From Tenrec ecaudatus (lineage: Eukaryota; Chordata; Mammalia; Afrosoricida; Tenrecidae), in assembly GCF_050624435.1 (NCBI RefSeq), contig NC_134539.1:123239525-123303524 (forward strand): a stretch of 64,000 nucleotides of DNA, read 5' to 3'. Position numbers and translations under genes: made by a program. Positions 11,291-22,619 of the stretch are shown piece by piece. The notes below the pieces were generated by a model, which was not told the DNA's origin, ran no database searches, and was given only the letters and a program-made list of their open reading frames with translations. Positions within the stretch are counted from its first letter, which is position 1, and each line of letters starts with the position of its first letter.

Positions 11291-12529
11291 TTTCTCCCCT
11301 GAAGAGATATGGACCTAAATCTTTGGGGTACTTGGTGATGACATCTCTAGCTACTTCCTACTGGCAAAAGGGGAGAAGTGGGGCTTTGGGTCCATACCCT
11401 TCCTACTCTGCTGGGAGGGGTTGTCCATTCAGGGCTAGGATGGATAAGGTTGAGGTGGTCCAGGAGATGGTGGTCCTGGAGCTGGCACACTTGGTTCAGA
11501 GGTCTTGGTAACCTGAGAACTTCTGGAAAAACAAACAAATGGACAAACAGATGAACAGTTTAAGTGAGACAAGGGTAATATTGTGAGGTGGCAGTGCCCT
11601 TGAAGTTAGGTTAGTGTCACAGGAAATAAATAAAAATCTTAGGATTATCAGGCATGAGTGTTTGTTCACTGTAAACATAGGAATGGGGGTAAAAGCATTC
11701 ACAATTTCCCCTAGGAGGGTACAGGGGTTTGGCACTACTGTGCGCAGTGGAATCACTGCTTCATGTACTATCCTGAGGTCCTAGATCAGCCGATAAGACT
11801 CATCTTTCTTTTTAACTGGTAATATGGGGGTGTTACAGGGGGAGTTATCAGGGACCAAAAGTCCATGTTGGAGTGACTTACTAATAAGGGGTTGTAATCC
11901 TTTGATGGCTGCAGGTTTCAAAGGATATACTGTCGCTGATGGGGAAACTGGGTAGGATCTTTTAGGGAAATCTTTACAAGGATAGCATACTTAGCTTTGC
12001 CGGGGACTCTCACATCCCAAACTTCAGGGGTTATGGCTCGTTTCCACGGTTCCTGTGGGGAAATCTGTGGCTTCTCCACTGTGAGGATCATTTGGAAAGC
12101 TGTAGAGGGACGAGGATGAGGCCTGATGACTATGCAGGTGTGTAGCTTGGACAGTCTATCTCGGCCTAGGAGAGGAGCTGGACATTCAGGGATTACTAGG
12201 AAGCTATGAGAAAAATAAGTTATCCCATAGGCACCTGAGAGGTTCAGTAAAATGTTTAACTACCGGTTTTCCTGACACTCCCAGGATGGAGCAGATGTGG
12301 GGTGCCAGGAGTCCAGGGGAGGAGGTAAGACAGAATAGGTGGCCCTAGTATCTCAAAAGAAATTTACTAACCAACCTTCCACGTTGATGCTCACAGTGGC
12401 AGACCAGTAACAACTATTTCCTGCCGCTGGGCCGTCCGGTCCGGGCACCTTCAATCCTCCTCCATTAGCAGCTGCATATTGTCCTGTGGACACCCCTCCT
12501 CCAGGTTTTTGGCCTTAGGACAGAGGCCA

Positions 12530-12580
12530 GCCCAGTGGCCGGTCTGCTTGCAATGGAAACATGACATGTGAGGAGGCCTA
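12530..12580 (-). other. ERV nucleocapsid zinc knuckle remnant
   Basis: The minus strand encodes 'CFHCKQTGHWAGLCP', a CCHC (CX2CX4HX4C) knuckle typical of retroviral nucleocapsid, downstream of the gag-like stretch. Fossil. Confidence 0.75.
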
Positions 12581-13228
12581 TTCCGGTTAGGGCAGTTTCT
12601 AGCCCAAATGACCCAGTCACTGGCAAATGTAGCACTTAGTACCTGGTTCAACGGTCTGAGAAACCTGGGAGGCATTCGAAGGGTGTCAGTTATTAAGTGC
12701 AGTCTATACCTGGGCATGCCGAATGTCCTTCCTTCTCTCCTTCTCCTGGGCCTGAACCTCCCCTTCCTGCTCCCTATTGTAAAAGGCCGTATTAGCACAA
12801 GCAGCCGACCCTCCAGGGTAGCTCCTTCAGGTTTCTGCACTCGCTTTTGGAGCTTCTTGCGAATGTCAGGTGCAGCCTGTGTGCGAAACTTGTCCCTGAT
12901 TAAGACTTGCCCTCAGAGGATTCTATGCATATAGCAGTATGATTCTTCAGGGCCTCCTTTAGTCACTCTAAAAATGCTTACAGGAGACTCTGTAGGTCTC
13001 TGGTGAATCGCTGTCACCTTGGCATAGTTAATGGCCTTTTGCCTACCTGCCTTTAGTCCATTTGTGATACGCACCAGGAAATGTTCCCGTGCCCACTTGT
13101 CCTGAGGCTCACTATGATTCTAAGCAGGGTCAGGTAAAGGCACAGCTGTTTCCCCTACAGGGTACTTTTCATTCATCACATGTAACTCCTCTGCAAATTT
13201 CCTAGCACCTTTGCGCACTCATTCTTTC

Positions 13229-13819
13229 TCAGTCTGTCACAATCTGTCCCAGTATGACCATTACGTCCTTCCAGGTTAAATCAGAGGCTCGGGTGAGGTG
13301 CTGGAAGTGTTTTGTGTACTGTTCAGGTTTGTTAGAGTAACTGCCCAGGTTATTTTTAATTTGCTTGAGTTCAATTAGAGTAAAAGACTTGTAAATTGCG
13401 TGGGGACCAAATTCCCCTGCTGCCTCTACTATGGGTAGAATGTTCAGGACTGTTTCAGGGATGGGGGAATAGTTGCCCCTAAATCCAGGGTCCCTTAGGG
13501 GGTCCTGGGTGCACTGGGAACGAACGTCTCGACTGCTCCTCAAAAGGAAAAATGCTCTAACATATGGGATCTCCGCCCACTTTCCCATCCTTCCACAAAA
13601 ACGTTCTAGCTGAATCAGGGTTGGAAGGGAAAGTGTACCATTCTCCGGCCACGATTCTTCTTTTTCTAAAAGATATTGTGGCCAAACAGAGTTGCAACAC
13701 AAAATCAGCTTCTCTGTCCAGCCTCTCTGGATCAAATCTATCCCAACTAGACAGGATGCATCTGAGGGGGCAATTCCTGGGTATGAGCTGGTAAATTCCA
13801 TCTTGAAAACACAAAACAA
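13229..13819 (-). pseudogene. ERV gag-like remnant (matrix-capsid)
   Basis: The minus-strand reading frame contains 'LKQIKNNLGSYSNKPEQY' and 'LTWKDVMVILGQ', matching the conserved capsid region of gammaretrovirus-like Gag ('...LGSYSDNPD...LTWRDVMLLL' as I recall it). It lies between the ERV leader and the zinc knuckle. Fossil. Confidence 0.8.
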
Positions 13820-15037
13820 GGAGGCTATTGAGAGCTTAATGCCTGAAGGTCAATAACCGCAACGTCAGTGCACACCTCTGGGGTGTCATGAATCTGAGAC
13901 CTCTGGCAGGTGCCCCCTCCCGAGGGTAAAGGTCAAAGACCAGTCACTGCAACTGATGCTTTCTAGACCACAAGCTAGGAGGGCCACTGCTTGGTGTGGC
14001 CCCATGGCCTTCAAAGACGCCTGCCAGCAGGAGCAGACTCTCAAATCTCTGAAGGGAAGGGGCGTCTATCTGGCAGCTCAGGGAACCTTTAGGGAAATTG
14101 AAATTTCTGGCTGGAACATCATGGCAGTGGAGCTGTATTAAGAGCTGTTCCCAAAAGTGCCAGAGGCAGCAACACTGAAAGGCGAAAGTTAAGTTACTTA
14201 GGCTAAGCTTCCGAACGCCTTTGACCTAGGCCTGGCCAACGGAAAACCACCCAGTAGCAAGGAACAAACCACACTGGGAGAACACTACAGCAGCCTGTTT
14301 GAAAAACCAGGAGAGAGCTACAGGGACTGGAGGGGAAAGGGAAATATTCGACTCCAGGGACTGGGCAGGGCTAACTCCCGGGCCTAAGCAGCCAGCTACC
14401 TAGGCACTGCCCCTCCATGTGTTTGGAGCGGTGGGTGCCATCTTGGCCAGGGTCACATGTTCTGTTGCCCCACAGCCAAAATGTGGACACCCAGTGGCAC
14501 CATGCTGCCAGGGAACAGAGTCACGTAGTTGGGAAAATGGCAGCCACAGCTGTGGCCTAGTCAAAGTCAATAGGGGACCAGCCACCAGAGCCAGAGTCCT
14601 GCAGAAACCAACAGGGTTTACATGGGCACACCCATCCATCTAGCTGGCCGGAGCACAGAACATACCACTGAGACTTGAAAAGGCTTTGGGAATCGAAATT
14701 CTCCCACCCTGCAGGCAACAGCGTCCCAGCCCCCTCCCAGAAATCCTGCCTGGGGAAGGCATGCCAGCTCCCGGGAAGGCAGGCACAGAAAGGCAAACGT
14801 AAATGCCGTGTACCAGTAAGAATAGGCGAAAAAACGGACACAAAAGGATGGGGCTGCGGTAATACATTCTGAGTATCCTCATGAGTTGGTTTGGTGAGCC
14901 ATCACCTCCACAGTGTTTTGTGGGAGGAGTTCAGCCTGGCTTCCTTTCCAGCTACATGCCACTGTCTCCTGAAGGTGGTGAAGACTAGGATGTGAGGGCC
15001 CGCTCCAGGAAATATCTGGAACCGGCTTACCGTATCT

Positions 15038-15055
15038 ATCCGAGTCACGGCACCA
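15038..15055 (-). other. ERV primer-binding site, tRNA-His type
   Basis: The minus strand reads TGGTGCCGTGACTCGGAT five bases after the 5' LTR. This is the complement of the 3' end of tRNA-His and is the primer site typical of HERV-H-like elements. Confidence 0.8.
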
Positions 15056-15060
15056 AATTA

Positions 15061-15514
15061 TGTTCGATCTCTCAGGGAGAGATATCCCTCAGTCCTCGGC
15101 TCCATGCGAGAAAGAATTCACGCCAAAGCCTGGTTTGTGACCCAAGTGGGTTAATAGAGAATAGGAGTAGTTTCAGGTTCTACAGTGAATGGAACTCAAG
15201 CCAGACAGAGTCCGCGGCACAGTTACAGGACTGTGACCTGGCTGCCCTGGACCACATCCCAGCTGTGCCACATTGTGTAGCAGCCACTGGGAAAGAGCGC
15301 AGCAGAGCGAAACCTCTGCCCTTTTTAGGGACCTCGTTGGGAAGGCGTGGTCGACAATACTAGCTGACCCCATTGGCTGAATCAAGTTCACCTGGCTTAG
15401 ATGGGCCAATCCAGGTGTAACGCCCATCTAGATGTACCACCCCTTCTTGGCCAGAAGCTCGAACCTCTGAGCATGTGTAATGGACGCCCCAGTCCCTATG
15501 CTAGCTACCTAACA
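15061..15514 (-). repeat. 5' LTR of the class I ERV
   Basis: On the plus strand it runs from 'tgttcgatctctc' to '...gctacctaaca'. It adjoins the primer-binding site and pairs with the LTR at 10879-11290. Confidence 0.85.
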
Positions 15515-15518
15515 AAAT

Positions 15519-16389
15519 CACTGTTATTTCTCCCCAATTTCTTTACCTTGTGCATTATTACACATGAAAGACTCATCCCTCTGAGAGCCGTGCTAGTTCA
15601 CGGGAAGGTGGAATGGGTACAAGAGCTGAGTGTAGAACAGTGTGCATTATAGGAAAGAAAGTAGACAAGCAGTTGGGAAACAAAGGTCATACACAAAAAA
15701 ATTGTGGACAATTTAAATACATCAATTTTCCACTTAAATAAGAACACTTGTGACATCTCAATTCTGTGGAGACAATCTTTTAAAGAGTAGATGAAATTTT
15801 GATAAATTTGACTATGTCTAAGAAACTACAGCTAATGTGCTCTGTTCATTGTGACTTTCTGAATAAGTACCCCAAATAACCCATTAGGAACAGACCTAGA
15901 ATTCAATACAACAAGAAAAAAATTGTTGTTGTTGGCCTGTGTAATAAGTATCTTTTACCTAAATTATAGTTCTCACTTGGACTTTACCAGTTAAATAGCT
16001 GTAAATAATGATCCCTCTCTCCCATCTGCTCCTAGATGACATAAATAACGTGCCCCCTTTTCTTTTGTCTAACCATAAATAAACATTTCCCAGAAGAAGA
16101 CAAAGGTCCTTGATTATCAGAGTTGTAATTCCACATGTACTTCATAGGTATTTATAAAACTTAACGTGGTGGTGAATTGATAACATGAGAACTACACCTA
16201 AGACTGCTCTAACACAACATAAAAAAAGAAAATATAAAAACGTTTTTATAGTAAGGAGTTTTCCTTTTGACAGTTGAACAAATGGTATTGGCAGACACTC
16301 TATTAAGTCAGTCATTTTCATACTACAGGTATAATTTCAAAGAATAATCTTTGATCATCATTGTTCAAATTATTCTATTTCTCACCAAG

Positions 16390-16392
<3 letters not shown>
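15519..16392. other. Intergenic, AT-rich, nothing recognised
   Basis: About 870 bp without a convincing gene or young repeat. Confidence 0.5.

Positions 16393-16420
<28 letters not shown>
16393..16420. repeat. (TG)14 microsatellite
   Basis: An uninterrupted run of TG dinucleotides. Confidence 0.95.
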
Positions 16421-16535
16421 ATTTAGAGTGGTTCATAGTGGAGATTTCACATGTATTTTGTGTCAACCAGTGAAAAGGGACAGTATCCAGAATGGTAAAG
16501 ATGGTTAGAAAGTCTTGTTTTAAAAGTATGACTTT

Positions 16536-16657
16536 CTCAAGTAGAAAGCAAATGTTTTGAAAATGATGATGGCAACAAACATACAAATGTGCTTGACACA
16601 ATGGATGGATGGATGGATTGTGATAAGAGTTGTACAAGCCCCCAATAAAATAATTTT
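16536..16657 (+). mobile_element. Short LINE 3' end with TSD
   Basis: A 122-bp copy from 'ctcaagtagaaagc' to 'ccccaataaaataatttt'. It is flanked by the exact 12-mer 'aagtatgacttt' at 16524-16535 and 16658-16669. It contains a short ATGG run at about 16603-16616. Confidence 0.85.
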
Positions 16658-16669
16658 AAGTATGACTTT

Positions 16670-17329
16670 ATAGTCTCTGTAATTTTAATTTACTCAATTA
16701 TAAGTTAACAAGTCTTTTTAATTCCCCTGCAATGACTGAATGGGAGCATGCAAATAATAGAAGACTAACTTGGGGATTGGTCCGTTTTGCCATTCTACTG
16801 AGTATGAAAGTGAGGCGCCTTAAAGGCAGGAATAGAGAATTCCCAGGACTCACAGGAGGAACATGGAGAATCAGCAGCAGATACCGTGAGGGAGGAGCTG
16901 TGGTGGCAGGAGGGACTGTCAGACAGAGTGAGGGGCTTTCCAACCCACAGGAGGAGTAAAGCAGGCAGGAGGCTGGCTTGGCTTGCAGAGTTGGGTGCTC
17001 TTTGGACAATTGGCAGCTCTAAAAGAGCTTTGTAACATTTGCCCAAGGGGCCACATGATTAAGAGGCTAAGGACCAGAGAGAGATATGCCAGTCAGCAAG
17101 ACTAAGAAGAGGGGTTACTGAAAGAACAGTACCTTTAATATTGTTTAACACTGTTTTGATGTAACCTGTTCACGTCCCTGATAAAACCTCATCGTGGTAA
17201 ATATTCTCTGTGAGTTCTGTGTGCCCGTTGCCACAGATTATCAAATGTATAGAGGAGTATAGAGGAGTAGGCTGTGATGGGAGAGTTGGTTGGTATCAGA
17301 ATAGGGTAAAGAAGGTTGGGAAGTGAACA
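16670..17329. other. Intergenic, possible old solo LTR
   Basis: From about 16735 to 17235 the base composition and the segment 'cctcatcgtggtaaatattc' followed by 'tctgtgagttctgtgtg' look like the 3' part of a mammalian LTR. No partner LTR or internal sequence was found. Family unknown. Confidence 0.3.
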
Positions 17330-17331
17330 TA

Positions 17332-18194
17332 CGAGGGGGTACCAAAAAAACAAACAAATAAGCGAAATTGTTTTCAAAGCTATGCATTTAAATCTTTTTA
17401 CAAAACAACCTTATCACCTCAAACTATTCTCCATTACACTTAATAAAATTGTCAAATCTGCAATTACATTCTTGGAAATATTTTTCAAACTCATCTGGAT
17501 GGCTGACAGTACCTCCCTCATTTTTTTCTTCACCTGTTCTACATAATCAAATCACCATCCTTTCATGTCCTTCATTCACAGAAACAAAAAGAAGTTGCAC
17601 TGAGTGAGGTCATTTGAGTCGTGTGTGGCGGGCAAGAGAGGCATGCAGCTTCTTGTCCAAAATTGACTCTCTGAGATGGCTGTGTGAGCAACTGCATTGT
17701 TGTGGTAGCAAAACCCATCCCTCATCTGCCACAAACCAGGCCTTTTTTGTCCCATACTGTTACACAATCTTTTCAAAACCTCTAAGTTGACAACATCCAG
17801 AATGAGGTTTGTTATCAATCAGCATTTTATTTTTTTTTATTTTATCTTTTTTGAAATGAGAAAAATACTCATACACTTGAATTTTCCCCATAGCACTGTC
17901 CTTATAAGCTGTGTTCAACATCACAACAATTTCTGTGGCATTAGCATGCACCACACACACACACCACCCCAACCAGGAAACCAAACTTCACAGCCACACA
18001 CTGTTCTCTTAAATCGGCCATCACAAAAAACAAGGTGCAAGCAAAACTGCTTTTATGAAAAAATTCACTATGACCAAAGAGAACCTTCTCAGGTGATGCC
18101 ACTGGGTGCACTAACTCAGAGCAAATTGTTTGATGCTTAGCAGTGAGAAAACTGCCCAGTGGAGCTTTTTTGTTTTTTGGGGGGTACCCTCTCA
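17332..18194 (-). mobile_element. Mariner DNA transposon, defective copy
   Basis: The ends are inverted repeats: 'CGAGGGGGTACC' at the left and, reverse-complemented, 'TGAGAGGGTACC' at the right. Both are flanked by the TA target duplication (17330-17331 and 18195-18196). The minus strand encodes broken mariner transposase. It starts at 18021 with MADLREQCVAVKF, followed by a helix-turn-helix-like stretch 'VVMLNTAYKDSAMGKIQVYE', then 'FCYHNNAVAHTA' (the second catalytic region, HDNA in active relatives, with Asn where Asp is expected) and a C-terminal 'FEKYFQECNCRFDNF'. Frameshifts separate these pieces, and 863 bp is short for a full mariner of about 1.3 kb, so internal deletions are likely. 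Confidence 0.85.
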
Positions 18195-18199
18195 TATGA

Positions 18200-18985
18200 C
18201 TAATTGTTGCTTCATAGGAATCATCCTTGGGAAAATGTGGAGTTTGGGGCTCTCCTTCCCCTTCGTGTAGTCAGAAGAGGTCAGACATGACCCCCACCCC
18301 CCACGCCCCAGTTCCCTCACACACATGTCCTCAGCCACACAGACCATCCTCATAGCTAGAGGATTTATCAGGGAGTAATAGGTTGCAATACAGTTTCAAG
18401 AATTCTCAAGATAAAGTTCTTCACCCATGACAGCCTCTTGTAGCCATGCCTGCAGACTAGCTCTTCTCTGGCCTTTGACCCATCCTTGCCTGGCCTTTGC
18501 CCTAATCAGTGAAGTGTTACAAAGTTCTCCAAGCTCTGCTAATAGATGCCCAGAGTCACTCCACTCTGCGAGCAAGTATACCTGAAGTCATTCACGTTTC
18601 TCACTGGACCATCTCCTGGTTCTACTGCCGTCTTTCTCTGCCACTGCTTCGGTCTCAGATGTTGTAACTCTCTCCCGGGTTGACGAGGCTCTCAGCGCAG
18701 CATGCATTCATTGCCCATCTTCTCTTCTGGCGGTCATGAAATCCTCCTTCTGCCTTTGGGATGGCTCGTTATAAAACCAGCAGGCTGAGAAATCTGACAA
18801 ACCCCCTCACCAGTGCTTCATTTACCTGATTTGCATGGTCCCACCACCACAAGAGTGCCATTAAACTTGTTTAGATTATTAGCAAATTAGCCAATCTCCA
18901 AAGTGGGCCACAAGCACCACATTTGCATAGTCTCACTCTGGAGCAGTTAATTATTTAATATGGCCCTTCCAGCCATTGTGTTGGA
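18200..18985. other. Intergenic, possible minus-strand LTR
   Basis: A comparatively GC-rich block that ends abruptly at AT-rich sequence. The complement of 'gatttatcagggagtaatag' and a TATA-like 'ttataaaac' suggest an LTR, but no ends or target duplication could be fixed. Confidence 0.25.
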
Positions 18986-19189
18986 AAAACATTCCTATGC
19001 ACAACTTTCCTGGCTTTTATCTCATCAAAATAATTTTATATTTCCTTAAAATTTCTTTCTTAAAAGCCCAATGTTAAAAAAAAGCCCCATGTAATCATCC
19101 TGTATCCTTAAAAAAAATGTATCAAGATTACCCCTTAATATGGGAAACACAAAGATTTCTCCCAAGTTGTCTCCCCAAAATATATGCCA

Positions 19190-19801
19190 AACCTAGCTGC
19201 GTGCTACAAAGGGTGAATGACTGTACACATGGACATTAACAGAAGTAGGTCAGGGGTTATTCTCCCTAAGGGTTATCAGCCATCCAGAGCAAGCAGACAC
19301 CACTGTTCATTCCACAAGTAGGGTCCACTCCCTTCTGATAAGGACAGTAGTAGATTGTTTCCCTGAAGGAGCGCCCCGGGAGGTCAAGCCCACTCAAGGG
19401 TGACCATGGTTAGGCCGCCATCATGAATCTAGGATCCGCCCTTCTTGTCACGTGTATACCCTTAGTCCTCCCCTTCCTACTGTGGGTCCACCCCTAGCTC
19501 ACCCCCTTCCTGTTACGCTTATGCCTATTGTACAGCTCCTTCCTGTGACTTGTGGTTACCTGTAATCACACCCCCTAAAAAGATATGTCTTCGTTAGCAA
19601 TAGACGTCTCTCTGTGGTTCTCTCCTACCCTGTACCAGCAAGAGGAGCTGAGGTGAGCATGCTACCATGAAATGTATCTAACTTCTTTATTTTATTCTCT
19701 CCTAGTATTCTCTACGACTTTATTATAATTTTTACATATCTTAACCATACAATTGTGGTTACAGAACCCGCGATTAGTTGTGGGGCTGGCCTTTCCCCCA
19801 C
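19190..19801 (+). mobile_element. Probable solo LTR (family not identified)
   Basis: A CT-rich promoter-like block, 'ccctaaaaagatatgtctt' (TATA-like), a T-rich region near 19685-19730 and the terminal 'gttgtggggctggcctttcc...caca' together look like an LTR ending at 19801. The left edge is not certain. Fossil. Confidence 0.4.
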
Positions 19802-20334
19802 ACCTTAGAAAATAAAAAGGAAAACAAAATCACCTTCTGAGCTGCGCCCTCTGCTTTGAATTTAACTGGCCCAGCAGATCTCCTGGAAAGCCACTGTTTT
19901 TATTGGACTATTAACAAAAGGCACCTCAAAGAGATTAAGATAAGGGTTTTAATGAGATAATTTGTCTACAGTCATCTAGTGATCTCAGAGACATGGTTAA
20001 ACATATTTTGTCTGGAAAAAAAAAAACCCAACGCTCCACATTTATGAACTGGAACCTTAGTGTTAATCTGAAAATTAAGGCCTGGGGTTGAGTTCCAGAA
20101 CTGAGTTACTAACTGCCATAATCTCAGGATTCCACCAAACCCTACCTGAGCAGTGAACCTGGCCTTTTTATGACTGAGTCGTACTCCACATTTCTCTTCC
20201 AATCTTTCCAGGACATGCCAATGTGATCCCTTTGAGAGCTGTTGGTAGTGATAGCTGGGCACCATCTAGTTCTTCTGATCTCAGAATGTGAGACCGCTGT
20301 TTGCACAGTACATTATTCCAAGCACGATAAACAG

Positions 20335-20411
20335 AGAATAAGATTGAAGTTGTCAGGGATTTCCTCTTGCTTGGATCCACAATCAGTGCTCATGAAAGCA
20401 GCAGTCAGAGG
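20335..20411 (+). mobile_element. RTE LINE fragment
   Basis: 'agattgaagttgtcagggat' and 'ggatccacaatcagtgctca' correspond to 'agattgaaattgtcaaggac' at about 675 and the following segment of the RTE copy at the left edge. The fragment then joins a different LINE family at about 20412. Confidence 0.65.
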
Positions 20412-21362
20412 AGGAGAGAGTAGAGCACAGCCTGGCCCAACAGGCCGTGATGATGATGTTCCTGAGTAGAGCAGCCAGTCCACAGAGAGAACAACATGGC
20501 TGGCCCCACTATGAGAAATGATGCCAATCAGTGACTAAGGGCGATACAGGGGACAGCACCGGAGACACAGTGTGGGAATTGCACCTGACCTGATCCCACC
20601 ACACCAAGGCAAATCACTGGGGGAGTGCAGCGAAACAGCAAGGGAATGGAGCGGCAAGGTCCCCAGGGAATGCTGAAAGTGGACTTTGGGGCCAGGGCGT
20701 GGTGCCCCAACAGACTGGACTGGAAAACACTCCTAAGGGCCAGCAAACGATCCCTGAACTAACTACAAGCTTTTCTCTTGTGAATTGTTTTGTTCTGTTC
20801 TTTGTCAGTGGTTTGTTTTTGTTGTTTTGTTGTCTGGTTGTATACTGTTGCTTTGTTTTCCTCAGTCTTGTTTTCGTGCATGTTAGTGTCTCCACAGGTC
20901 TGTCTGAATAGGACAGGCTGGATGAACTATCTGGAGGAAAAACAATGGGACCGACAGTTCCGGGGGGACTTGGGGTGGGGGGGGTAAGGGGGGTAAGGAA
21001 GTGGTGTTAACAAACCCAGGGACAAGGGAAAAACATGGGACCCCAAATGGTAGAGAAGGGGGAGTGGCAGGCCTGGTGGGAAATGATCAAGGGTAAGGTT
21101 GCTTAGAGAAGAGGTATACTCTAGCCCAGGTGGCGACGAAGCATGGTAGTAAGGCAGGAGGAAAGTCAAGGGAGATGGAGGAAAGAGCTAGGAGTCAAAG
21201 GGCATTCATGGAGGTCTAGACAAAGACATGTACATGCAAATATATATAGGAGGATGGGGAAATAGATCTATGTGTCTATATTTATAGGTCAAGTATTAAG
21301 GTGGCGGAAGGACCTTGGGTCTCTACTCAAACACTCCCTCAATGCATGAATACCTTCTTTTA

Positions 21363-21860
21363 TTAAATTGGAACTCTATGATGCTCACTCTCCCGACACA
21401 ACGGCTGGAGCCAAAGTGGGTGAACAAGTAAATGTGGTGAAGAAAGCTGATGGTGCCCGGCTATCAAAAGAGATAGTGACTGGGGTCTTAAAGGCTTGAA
21501 GATAAACAAGCGGCCATCTAGCTCAAAAGCAACAAAGTCCACATGGAAGAACACACCAGCCTGTGTGATCAAGTGGTCCCAAAGGGATCAGTTACCAGGC
21601 ATCAAAGAACAAAAAATCATATCATTGACTGCACACCTCCATGATAGGATCGCTGAAGACAAATGGGTGCATAAGCAAATGTGGTGAAGAAAGCTGATGG
21701 TGCCCGGCTATCAAAAGAGATAGTGTCTGGGGTCTTAAAGGCTTGAAGGTGAATAAGCGGCCATCTAGCTCAGAAGCAAATAAGCCCACATGGAAGAAGC
21801 ACACCGGCCAGTGCGATCACGAGGTGCCCAAGGGACCAGGTATAAGGCATCATGCAAAAA
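21363..21860 (+). repeat. Tandem duplication of a LINE module, period 247 bp
   Basis: The word 'aaatgtggtgaagaaagctg' occurs at 21430 and again at 21677, exactly 247 bp later. The following sequence ('ggtgcccggctatcaaaaga', 'ggtcttaaaggcttgaag') repeats with it. The same duplication with the same period is present in the copy at 30234-31365. Confidence 0.85.
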
Positions 21861-21879
21861 AAAAAAAAAGATATGTGTG

Positions 21880-21885
21880 TGTATG

Positions 21886-21929
<44 letters not shown>

Positions 21930-21955
21930 TATACACATATATATATATCATATTA
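21880..21955. repeat. TA/TG microsatellite inside LINE copy
   Basis: 'tgtgtatgtatgtgtatata' followed by long TA runs. It sits where the sister copy at 30690-30715 has only a short A/TA-rich stretch. Confidence 0.9.
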
Positions 21956-22619
21956 AATGAAGGGGGAAGTGCAGAGTGGAGACCCAAGGTCCAAGTGTTG
22001 GCCAATGGAGATCCCCTCATAGAGGGGTTTAGGAGAGGAGATGGGTTAATTAGGGTGTGAGGTAGTATCGATGAAAAACACAGCTTTCCCCCAGATCCTG
22101 GATGCTTCCTCCCCCCAACTACCATGATCCGAATTCTACTTTGCAGGGCTGGATAGGACAGAGGCTGTACACTGGTACATATGAGGGCTGGAGGTACAGG
22201 GAATCCAGGGTGGATGATACCTTCAGGACCAAGGGTGTGAGGGACGATGCTGGGAGAGTGGAGGGTGAGTGGGTTGGAAAGGGGGAACTGATTACAAGGA
22301 TCCACATGTGACCTCTTCCCTGGGAGAGGGACAGCAGAGAAGGGGGGAAGGGAGACTCCGGATAGGGCAAGATATGACAAAATAATGATGTATAAATTAC
22401 CAAGGGCACATTAGGGAGGGGGGAAAGGGGAAGGAGGGGAAAAAAAAGTTTTGGATTTCTTAAAAATAAAATATCTCTTCCAATGTGCATGATCTCAATC
22501 CTTTCCTGCTGTATCAGTGAGCACACACAAAATGACAAGCAGACAAAAGACACATTATCCCTCCCTTATCAGTAAAAAAAAAATCAAAACAAACCTGTTT
22601 GAAAATTAAAACAAAAAAG

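Larger units (their letters stand above)
10879..15514 (-). mobile_element. Class I (gammaretrovirus-like, HERV-H-like) ERV, broken, with two LTRs
   Basis: Two similar LTRs (10879-11290 and 15061-15514) face the same way and bound about 3.8 kb. The order on the minus strand is 5' LTR, tRNA-His-type primer-binding site, leader, gag-like sequence, zinc knuckle, protease-like and early reverse-transcriptase-like sequence, polypurine 'aggggagaaa', 3' LTR. The 4-bp repeat 'aaat' flanks it (10875-10878 and 15515-15518). Most of pol and any env were not recognised. It is broken by many changes. The two LTRs differ at roughly one base in ten over the first 150 by eye, so the insertion is tens of millions of years old rather than recent. 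Confidence 0.85.
20412..22441 (+). mobile_element. LINE 3' region (dominant family), 2-kb copy with internal 247-bp duplication
   Basis: The longest copy in the window. It starts near 'gcacagcctggcccaacagg', passes the T/G-rich stretch (20780-20880), the G-rich tract (20960-21000), a doubled middle module (21363-21860), a TA microsatellite, and a second G-rich purine tract. It stops at the internal A8 run (22441) instead of the usual 'aataaaatg' end. The 3' terminal 170 bp of the family is therefore missing, as if priming occurred at the internal A-run. Confidence 0.8.

Noticed and set aside
14400-14882. Open frames in the GC-richer part of the class I ERV
   Set aside because: They lie in the ERV leader region and have no recognisable product.
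16735-17235. Host gene exon
   Set aside because: Open frames are short and the sequence looks more like an old LTR; no splice-supported coding pattern.
21850-22553. Minus-strand open frames of 144-176 codons
   Set aside because: They run antisense through a LINE 3' region, and the TA microsatellite gives the 'IYIYIY' stretch. A similar frame appears in the sister copy at 30701-31168 because it is a repeat, not because it is a gene.
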